Below are positions 53,860 to 64,000 of a DNA stretch of 64,000 bases, in pieces. A program made the translations under genes and the position numbers. Within the stretch, counting starts at the first letter, position 1; each line of letters opens with the position of its first letter. The stretch is from Anoplopoma fimbria (Eukaryota; Chordata; Actinopteri; Perciformes; Anoplopomatidae): contig NC_072458.1 in the NCBI RefSeq assembly GCF_027596085.1, forward strand, positions 20,283,351 through 20,347,350, read 5' to 3'. The notes beneath the pieces are model-generated. The model had not been told where the DNA came from. It saw nothing but the letters and a program-made list of their open reading frames with translations, and searched no databases.

Positions 53860-56070
53860 CTAATTAGCACTTAAACACACAGGAGAGTACTGAAGCCAGA
53901 CAGCAGATAAATCAGACAAAGCTATAAGATCGTAACACACTAACAGAAAATATCAGCTGCGCCGCAGCTTGAACACACTTGATAAATTGACAATACAACG
54001 GTACGCTATACGCAGCTGGCTTCTTTCCCAATTCCAACGCATTGGATTGTGGGGAATATTTTGTGTTTGCACTGCAGCTTTCATTGTCCCAACTACAAAG
54101 ATGCAGTAAGTAATGAGACATGCACCAGGAAGGGAGTTTTTTTTCCTCCACATTCATTTGCTAAAAACATGCCCACTGCATTTCTATATGTTTCCCTCCA
54201 ATTACCAGCATTACTCAAAGTCAGAGCCTCTTCGGGCACATTTTTCATCTTTCACTTTCCTCACTCTCATTCATTAATTTGAATATCCCGACCCCGACCG
54301 AGCGGTTCTAGGCAAACACAGCAGTGGCGGCGGAAACGAGCGTGCTCCCTGATGTGTGTTGTTTCCCCTCTTTTCTCTCCGTCTTTGTGTGTCTCCCTGG
54401 CTCTGTGCTGCTGGAGGCACTGCAGGCGTGAAGGAGACACAATCCCAGCAGTGCAGTATGGTCTGGCTCTGGTGTGTCCCTGCCCCGGGAGAGTCTGGGA
54501 GAATGAGTCCCAGTGGTGGTTTGTTTAAATGCTAGAGGGAGTGTTTGCCCCGCACTACCTCTCTCGCTCTAATGGATATGTCTCTGTTATTGATAGTAGG
54601 ACTGCAGGAAAAAAAAAAAAGTGTATAAGCTGTTTTATGCATTTATTATACTTTAGACAAACAGGGTGACATCTCATTGCCCTTGTCGGTGAGATCTTTG
54701 TATTGGACCAAACATTTGTGGCATAAAAGAGTTGCTCTAAGCTACGTATGAAAAAAACACACACCCATAATATCAGCCTCAAACAGTCAGAGAAGTTTCA
54801 AATCCCCTGTTAAGACTGACCATATCTAACTGAATTAAACTGTAGTTTCAGGTATGAGCACTGACAGGAAATCTTCTTCATGAACAGGAAAAGAGGAAGA
54901 GTAATTATTCAAGTTGCCAGAGCCTCAGTCTCTACATCCCCACCACACCAGCCACTAAAGAGAGGACATTAAAGCTGCTCTAATCAATAGTTTTGTATTA
55001 ACAATGAATAAGCTATTATGTTCAATGTGAAAAGGGTTGCTTGTATTGACAAACACACAGATAATTACTAGGCCATTTGTAGTCCCCATCTACGGAGCGT
55101 TTAAGCATATTTTGCATATTTTGGTTATTTTGGTTCTCAGAAATGTTTCCACCAAAAATTCTGATAAACCCACCTTGTACTCGTGTCCAATGTTAAACAA
55201 CAGACACACATAGTTAGCAGTTAGCTGGTTTACATAATGAAGCATGTAGCAGCTATAGAGACAGATGTTTCTGAAAGTAGTGGAGTGTGGAGACCAAAAA
55301 CAGAGCTAAAAGGAGAGTGACTATTGTTCATATATGTATAATTGTATAATTTTACATTTACCATGTGATCAGAAAAGAGACTCCAAATGGATGCTGATGT
55401 TATTCTGTGTCTGTAAGATGTTAAACTAAAATAAACTTTATACGCACAATGTTTTATTTACATCTTGATATGCATCCCCCCGTGGCCCCCCCCCAATAAA
55501 ACTGAATGTACAAAAACAGATCTGTTGTGAAAAAATATGTTCTGTGGAATCGGCTGCTTCCCTTTTTATGTTCTATTATAAGTCAGGCAATAGCAGAAAA
55601 TGTTCTTTTCTGACATGAAAGTACAGCTGGTGGAGAATCAATTTGTTGTGTGAATGTACACAGCAATAAAGTAACAAAAAGCAATGTGTTTACAGTTGAC
55701 GTTGAAAGCTAAGGAGCTGAAAGTGTCCTTTAACAAGTGTTTTAGTGACACGTTTTTTCCCCTGTTCATGTTGTCAGGCTGTGTATTCTCCCACTAGGCT
55801 GCTGTAAATTCATCCTTTTTCACTGTACAGCATTTATGTTGAACAGCCTTTATCTCTCTGTCTGTATCGTTCAAACTGCTTTCATCTCTCCAGTCAAGAT
55901 AAAGAAAGCACAATGAGAGAGAAAGAGAAAGAGAAAGAGAACATCCTGTAAGTGAGAGTTTGCCCAAGAACAATGCTGTCTGCTTTTAGCTGAGACTGTC
56001 TGCAGGAGACATTATGTCATGTGTTACGCCTGCCAAGGCGAGAAACTGTTGAAGTCAATATATTGCTCCG
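53860..56070. other. Gene-desert sequence, nothing recognised
   Basis: The block 54.27-54.56 kb is GC-richer. GAGAAA units occur at 55.92-55.94 kb. No gene or element with defined ends was seen. Confidence 0.35.
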
Positions 56071-56074
56071 TGCA

Positions 56075-56076
<2 letters not shown>

Positions 56077-56122
<46 letters not shown>
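56077..56122. repeat. (TC)23 microsatellite
   Basis: A pure TC run; a mirror repeat able to form triplex DNA. Confidence 0.97.
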
Positions 56123-56125
<3 letters not shown>

Positions 56126-57240
56126 GTGAGCAAAGAACCCGAGGACTCTGGATGCAGTTGCAGGCTCTGACACAATACATATTCACATGGACCTCCTCAG
56201 CAGCAGCAGCTCCCGCTCGCTGCTGGCAAGGTTAGCTCTGTTTATGAAACCATCAATTACACATATTTAATTTAGTAAGAGAAGAAACGCCGCCACACTG
56301 ACTGAATCCAGACCGGGTGTCCCCCTGAGCACTGGGATAAATAGAGCAAGGGAAGAGGAGGAGGAGAGAGGGAGAAAGAGAGAGAAACAGACTTCATTAA
56401 TTCTGTCGTCCATCTAATTGGAGCCCTGTTGGACCCTACAGCTAAAATGAAGTCCGAAACGAGTTCTAATGAGAAAAAAAGACGCAAGGGGGAAAAAGTT
56501 GGAGCCGCTCATATCTAGAGAACAACCTTGGGCAAAATCAAGACTTCATGTATATACAGACCCGTGGGACGCCCCCCCCCAACTCCCTCGGTTGGACGCT
56601 GATTAAAATTGGACGGCATTCATTCTAAATAATGAGACCAGAGGCCTACCTGGACTTTCTAATCTAACAAACCGATTTCTTTGAAGCAGAAATAAATTCA
56701 CCATCACGCTGTAAATTTGCATTTAAGGACGACAATCAGAAAGTGTTTTCTAGTTCAGCAGAGGAAATGATGTGCAACATATTTTCATACACTTACTGTA
56801 GCAACACTTCACCTTGCTGAAGTGTCCTTAAGTGAGAAAATTCAGGTGGCATCTTCATGGTCCGTCATCTTACACTCTGATCCTCCTGTGGAGGAGAGCA
56901 AGAGAAAACAGCATTAAGCTGAGATAAACAGAGATACATTTTGAGAAAAGTATTTGTAGATCTATTCAACTTCAATTGTTGTTACATAAGATAAAGGTAA
57001 GCTAAAGAGAGAAAAACATGCATTTTTGGGTAATTACGTTCCCCTGGATGCATATCAGAGCCCCACCCCAAAGTCCCAGTCATAACAAATGTGGAATCAT
57101 TGGCGACTCTGGTTATAATGGCATCAGTGCATCAAGTCTTTGTCTTTCATTATGGCAAAGCCAAAAGCCAGAAATTAGAAGAAACTGAGCTGAACAAGGA
57201 AAACAAGCAAAGCCAAATAAGCAAGAGAACCGTGTGAAGG
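56123..57240. other. Gene-desert sequence, nothing recognised
   Basis: Mixed composition with short GA-rich stretches at 56.34-56.39 kb. Confidence 0.35.
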
Positions 57241-58005
57241 AGATGAGATTAAAGTAAACTAGAGTAGGCTGAAGTTAGTGCAGAGCAGAGTGGAACAAAA
57301 AAGGAGTAGAGTTAGGTAGAATTGACTTGGGAAGAGAAGAATAAAGTTGTGTAATGGAGCCGAGTAGAGTTGATTTGAGTACAATAGAGTAGAGTATTCT
57401 ACAAGAGTGCAGTTAATTTAGAAAAAACAGGAGATTTGAATAGAGGAGAAAAGAGAGAAGTATAGGTAGACTACAGCCTAGCAGAGTAGTTCAGTAGGGA
57501 TGAGTAGAGAAAAGTAGAGTATAGAGGAGAGTATATAGAACAGTGTAGAGTATAGGAAGGAGTAGAGCAGATAGTAAAGTAGCAAGGAGTAAAGTAAAGA
57601 GCGGGTGTGGAGTTTGGAGTAAAATAGAGTAGAGCAAAGAAGAGAAGAGTAGAGTAGTACAAGGGAGTAAAGTAGAGAACAGTGGATTAGAGTACAGCAG
57701 AAAGTGACAAGAACTGAAAAAGGAAAGCAAAGTAGAGTACTGTAGGGATAAGTTGGTAGATCAGATTAGAGTAAAGTTTGATGCAGTAGAAAGTGGTAAG
57801 GAGTGAAGTACAAAAGGGAGGAGTTTAGTGCAGAGCTGAGAGTAAAGCAGTGAAGTAGAGTAGAAGAGAGTAAAGTATGCGTATAAGAGAATGGTATAGA
57901 GTAATGAGGAGTACAGTAAAACTGATGTAAAATAAAGTAAAGTAGGGTAGAGCAGAGCAGAGTGTGCAGTAGTAGAGCAAAGTACAGAGTAGTAGAGCAA
58001 AGTAT

Positions 58006-58150
58006 TATTATATTCCTTTATTGATCCCCATGGGGGAAATTCGAGTGTTGCAGCAGCTCAACTACACAGACACAGACAATAAATACACATACTATACAAC
58101 AAAATAAAGATAGAACAGAAATAAGAATAAAAATAAAAATAAAAATGTAG
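58006..58150 (-). mobile_element. 3' end of a non-LTR element, minus orientation
   Basis: Read on the minus strand, GAATTTCCCCCATGGGGATC and then AATAAAGGAATA is a typical fish LINE 3' end. The + strand side ends in an A-rich tract. AGTAGAGCAAAGTA occurs on both sides of the insertion region, but because the host array repeats that word it is weak evidence of a target duplication. Confidence 0.6.
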
Positions 58151-58160
58151 TAGAGCAAAG

Positions 58161-58206
58161 TAGTCCGCTGCGGGACTAATAAAGGATTATCTTATCTTAT
58201 CTTATA
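58161..58206 (+). mobile_element. 3' end of a second non-LTR element, plus orientation
   Basis: CCGCTGCGGGACTAATAAAG then GATTATCTTATCTTATC matches the longer tail at 62.17-62.27 kb base for base before the pentamer run. Only the extreme 3' end is kept. Confidence 0.7.
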
Positions 58207-58771
58207 AAAGAGTAAAACAGGGTAGAGCAAAGTAGAGTACAAGGGGTACAATAAGGTAGAGTATAGAGCATAGTATAGTAAGCATAGAAGAGTTTAATAG
58301 GATAGAGTAGAGTAGAATATAGTAGTAAAGAGTAAAAAAGGTAGAGCAGAGAATAGAACAGTAAAATAAGGTAGAGTATAGCATAGTAGAGTAGAGCACA
58401 TAAGAGTTAAATAGGGTAGAATGGAGGACGGACAAGTAGAGTAAAGTAGAGTGTGACAGTATATTAGAGTAAAGAGAGAGGAGAAAAGGTCAAGTAGAGT
58501 AGAGTAAATCAGACAGGAGTAGATTCCAGTAAAGAAGACCTGCTGTGCATCAGATCACTGTGTAGATGTGCTGCTGTACAAACTGTCACTTGTACAGGAT
58601 GTTCAGCTCATGTGTGTTTGTGTTTGTGTGTGTATGTGTGACGGCAGGGTGGAGTGAGGTCTGGCTTCTGCTGACTGTCAGCATGCCACCGGCACACTGG
58701 GAACCGTCCTCCACGCCAAAACCACCAAATCTGAGCGCTCCTAGTTAGTCTAATCAAATTGATCACTGAGT

Positions 58772-58822
58772 GACACACACACACACACACGCACACGCAC
58801 ATGCACATGCACACGCACACAC
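58772..58822. repeat. Impure (CA)n with CG and TG steps
   Basis: CA units followed by CACACG and CACATG variants. Confidence 0.92.
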
Positions 58823-60440
58823 AAAGTGTCTTGTGCTGTACGTCCAATTCCCAGGAGAAGACACACTGTTCAGTGGCATTCCTACAGCAATCCAATTAGG
58901 TTTGATTTCAATTCAATTACTGGACTGTTCGGGGAGTAGAGTGGGGATCCATTGAATGAACTTTACTTGGGAATTCCATTACTACTAAGAAAGTCATTCA
59001 AGTCCATAATCTGGATGGGAATAGGGTAGTGGAAGAGAGAAAAGGCTGATATTAACCCTCGCTACATCTCTCGGAATGAAGTGGAGTCGTAACCGTCTGC
59101 TGTCTGCTGTCTGCCGCTGTGGCGCTGCAACGTCACACAGGGAAATCATTAAGACTCTGGTTCAACAGAAAACGGAGCAGAGCCTCACACAGGAAGACAT
59201 CTGCTACATGCGAGACCACAAACAGCAAACTGTCAACAACTATCTGTCCCCACAACCTCCCTTACTGTGAGTGTGTGTGTGAGTGTGAGTGTGTGAGTGT
59301 GTGTGCAAACATGCAGTTCTGCACACATGTGTGTGCAGCCTTGACTGCAAGAACAACAGATAAGCATTAACGCATCTCGGTGACAGCGCGTGCAACCATG
59401 AATTACAACCTCGTGAAGATAAGAAGCCACTTTCACTTCAGGTTTTGGTCCAGTGTTCAGTATTCAAATCTTTTCTTTTTTTGTGGAGAATTATTTAAGA
59501 TAAAAAAAACTGTAAAACTTTATTTTGATCTTTTATTTGTTATTTCTTCATAATTCCCTAAGAAGGTTCCTGGAATCTACTTTATAATCTGGTACTGATT
59601 AGAGGGAAAGTAGAAAAGAAATTAGGAAGAAATTGTTGATTTGCAGAGGAATTTTCTTTGAAGAACTAACTCCGATTTGTCAATTGTTTGTTCAAATTTC
59701 ACAGTGTTGCTTGTTCATCTGACCGGCTGTGCACAGACTGAAATGCTTTCTGGGTAACGCTTGAAAATAAATGGAATTCACGAATTGGAAATCGACTAAT
59801 TGGTCACATTTTACCTTCAAATAGTGCCAAATATAATTGAGCTTCCTAGGACATTGTTAGGATATTACAAACCTGTAAATAAAACATCTCTCCATAGCTG
59901 AAAATCGCATGTTTCCAATGCAAATTCATCCAGTGGGTTATTATCAATTATCTGAGCTGAAGCAGGTTAATATTTTGACATTAATTATGAAAAAATCATG
60001 CTAAAATATAAGCAAAAGTCTTAGGAAGATAAGGATTAAATAGTAAACACTCGCCTAAATGACTTGTTTTGGTGGATATTCTTTGCAGTATGGTAATATA
60101 CCTTCCATAAAGGAAGTTTCATGACAGGGGGGAAGACAGTTTGTGTCACAGATAAAAGCTGATGTAGCTCTTAGACAATATCTTCTTCTATATCCAGAAG
60201 AGGAACAATGACTTCACTAACTGGTTTTAATATCACGCTGTTTTAAAAACAGCAGCTCCAAACCGCTCTTTATTTTTCCCAGAATGTGACTCTTCTCCTC
60301 CCTTTTCATCTCATGCACAAACATGGACAAACAAACCCCCTATTGAGAGCTCTTATATTTGAGTTTATCCATTACCCGTATCCATCAGCATCAATCACTC
60401 AGCCCGTAACTGCTCCCAGTCCAGAACCAGACACAGGCGC
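58823..60440. other. Gene-desert sequence, nothing recognised
   Basis: A small GTGTGA cluster is at 59.27-59.31 kb. The frame at 59076-59270 (+) has no domain. The rest is AT-rich. Confidence 0.35.
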
Positions 60441-60442
60441 AG

Positions 60443-60556
<114 letters not shown>

Positions 60557-60997
60557 AAACACCAAAACTCAGACACAGTCCACTGCCGGCGAATAGACTA
60601 TCAGTGTGGTTTTTACTGGCGTGTCTGAGGCGCTGACACCTCTGCGCTAGGTCTATTGATTTTGTTGTCTTATCCTAATGAGCCTTGCGTCATCCATCAC
60701 CGCTCTGCTGGTAGCACTCAGGCAGCATGGACGGCCGGGAGGACTGAATTAAGGAGGGACAGGGACTATCACCTTGCCACCGGGTATATATCAATGAGAG
60801 TTTCCTGAATACCATCAAGAGTAATAAAAAACGGGGCTGCACATCTGTGTGAGATATGTGATGTTAGGGCTTTGGAATAGGATAAGTGCAGTGTGACATG
60901 ATTTCAGGCCCCTTAGCTGATGACTTCTGACCCCTGCAGGCTCTTGCCTTTAACACTTGCTTTTCTTGTGTCATGAAAGTGCTTTCAGGTTGGTGTT

Positions 60998-61000
<3 letters not shown>

Positions 61001-61037
<37 letters not shown>
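61001..61037. repeat. (GT)18 microsatellite
   Basis: A pure GT run. A short CCGT repeat (four units) lies nearby at about 61196-61211. Confidence 0.96.
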
Positions 61038-61039
<2 letters not shown>

Positions 61040-61040
<1 letters not shown>

Positions 61041-61960
61041 GTGGGAGTGTGTATGTTGTGCCATCTCAAATGCAGGTGTTGACTAAAGTGATGATGGGGA
61101 TGTTAGAAGGCAGCTAGCACCCATTACTTACTTACACCTTTTTGGAGTACCAGACTGGAGATGAAACACTTGCACACCCCAAAGCTCCTCTACTCCGTCC
61201 GTCCGTCCGTTTCATCCACTGAGCCGTTATGGAGGTTGCCCACCCCTGCGTTAAGTCATCTCTGCGACTCCAAATGGTGTTTTGATGTTGCCTTCTCCAC
61301 CCTGTATCGTATGCATTAAAAACTAGTCAGCCTCTATTATCACGACTGTTGGTGAAGGAGACGTCCTCTCAGCTGTCAGTTTTCATCTTAGTGTTCCAGA
61401 AGAATCAAGATATCCGCACCGTCCCCAATTCGTATCATCTTTTGGATAAGGTAGTAGTATTTCATGATTGAGATCCCTGTTCAAATATTGACATCATATA
61501 TATACAGAAACAGTCAAATCTATTGCAGCTATTGACTGTCTAACATATCTACTACATTTAACATCCTGTCCTGCATTCTGTATCCTAAACATTTGCATAG
61601 GCCATCCTATGCAAATTACAAAATTCAAAACTCTCTGTCTTATGTCCTTTGTTCCTATAAGATTCTTCCTCTAATGGACATCCAACACATTCTCATTCAA
61701 ACTTGCCACATACTGACGTCAGACCCCTTGGCGTCACTAAACCACTGGGTAACTGCACTTTGACCCAGCGAAATGTGACCGGATGCAGAAGAACATCCCA
61801 GTATTTGTAGCATACTGCATTTGACATATACTATGTATTGGGACATACTAAATCTTTTCTCTGGCATACTAACTCTGCTCCCAGCAGACCACATGACCAC
61901 ATGACAATAATAACATGACAATAAAAACCTGTGCAATACATTACACATTACACTGTGCAA
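61040..61960. other. Gene-desert sequence with a dispersed-repeat remnant
   Basis: 61.70-61.90 kb contains ACCCCTTGGCGTCACTAAAC and CACTGGGTAACTGC, related to words inside the element at 31.1-31.8 kb, plus GGGACATACTAAATC, typical of fish hAT-like repeats. Confidence 0.4.
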
Positions 61961-61974
61961 TAATAGTTAAAAAA

Positions 61975-62270
61975 GTTAAAATAGTTTTTTTTCTGTCTGT
62001 AAATATAATATTTCAGTTATTGTTGTTTTTTCTACTGTTTTTTTTTTTTATTGCTTATTTATAATACTTGTTTTATTTTATTTTTTATTTTTCATTTTTC
62101 TATTTTTATCTTGTCTTTCTTTACTATGTCTCTTGTGTGCACTTTACTCTACGCTGTTGTAAGCCTGCAAATTTCCCCGCTGCGGGACTAATAAAGGATT
62201 ATCTTATCTTATCTTATCTTATCTTATCTTATCTTATCTTATCTTATCTTATCTTATCTTATCTTATCTT
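61975..62270 (+). mobile_element. 3' end of a non-LTR element with (TTATC)n tail
   Basis: A T-rich untranslated-type stretch leads to GTAAGCCTGCAAATTTCCCC, CCGCTGCGGGACTAATAAAG and then about 15 ATCTT pentamers (62200-62270). The same end occurs at 58.16 kb. No coding part is present, so the copy is 5'-truncated. Confidence 0.8.
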
Positions 62271-62274
62271 AAAT

Positions 62275-63904
<1,630 letters not shown>

Positions 63905-64000
63905 CAAAGAACCCAGCAGGCTTTGGGAGCCATGCCCTGACCTCTGGTTCCCAGTCAAAGGGGTGCTGTTCACCAGTATACAACAGCACCACTGATCCCC

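Larger units (their letters stand above)
57245..58530. repeat. GAGTA-type purine-rich degenerate array with LINE ends inserted
   Basis: Units of AGTAGAGTAAAGTAG and variants fill about 1.1 kb on both sides of an insertion at 58.0-58.2 kb. The + strand is almost wholly purine plus T of the GTA step. The minus strand reads as long Y/S/T/L-rich frames that are not genes. Confidence 0.92.

Noticed and set aside
57471..58435. Minus-strand frames rich in Tyr, Ser, Leu and Thr
   Set aside because: They come from the GAGTA array, whose complement lacks stops in some frames.

Overview
The window is vertebrate nuclear DNA, almost certainly from a spiny-rayed (percomorph) teleost fish. Genes are split by GT-AG introns. 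Much of the rest consists of long (CA/GT)n tracts, AT-rich degenerate minisatellites and repeat families I recognise from fish genomes (tRNA-derived SINEs, an L2/Maui-like LINE, small non-autonomous DNA elements). Nothing bacterial, viral or plasmid-like is present.

Layout. At 1-5.7 kb lie the last eight coding exons and 3' UTR of lpcat1 (lysophosphatidylcholine acyltransferase 1) on the + strand; its 5' half is outside the window. From 5.7 to 23.2 kb there is no recognised gene. That stretch holds a full SINE with target-site duplication (7.98-8.32 kb), a 5'-truncated LINE with a matching 12-bp target-site duplication (18.57-19.48 kb), fish repeats, CA tracts, a perfect 15-bp-arm hairpin (19.75 kb) and a 1.6-kb minisatellite (20.3-21.95 kb). 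At 23.27-25.90 kb (possibly to 28.1 kb) is nrsn1 (neurensin-1) on the - strand. I rebuilt it as three coding exons giving 208 residues, with a possible noncoding first exon near 28.0 kb. From 28.1 to 64 kb I recognise no host gene. This desert holds fossil transposase and reverse transcriptase fragments, a 0.73-kb inverted-repeat element, a GAGTA-type array (57.2-58.5 kb) with LINE ends inside it, many microsatellites, and several moderately GC-rich blocks that read like conserved noncoding elements but could not be tested.

How the parts relate. lpcat1 and nrsn1 are convergent and about 19 kb apart. lpcat1 remodels phosphatidylcholine by the Lands cycle in ER and lipid droplets. nrsn1 is a small two-pass neuronal vesicle protein. 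No shared pathway is implied. The LINE and the SINE at 7.98-8.32 kb end in nearly the same 3' tail, which fits the LINE family having mobilised the SINE. I found no convincing undescribed biological system. The findings are mostly repeat biology, gene-structure details and regulatory candidates.
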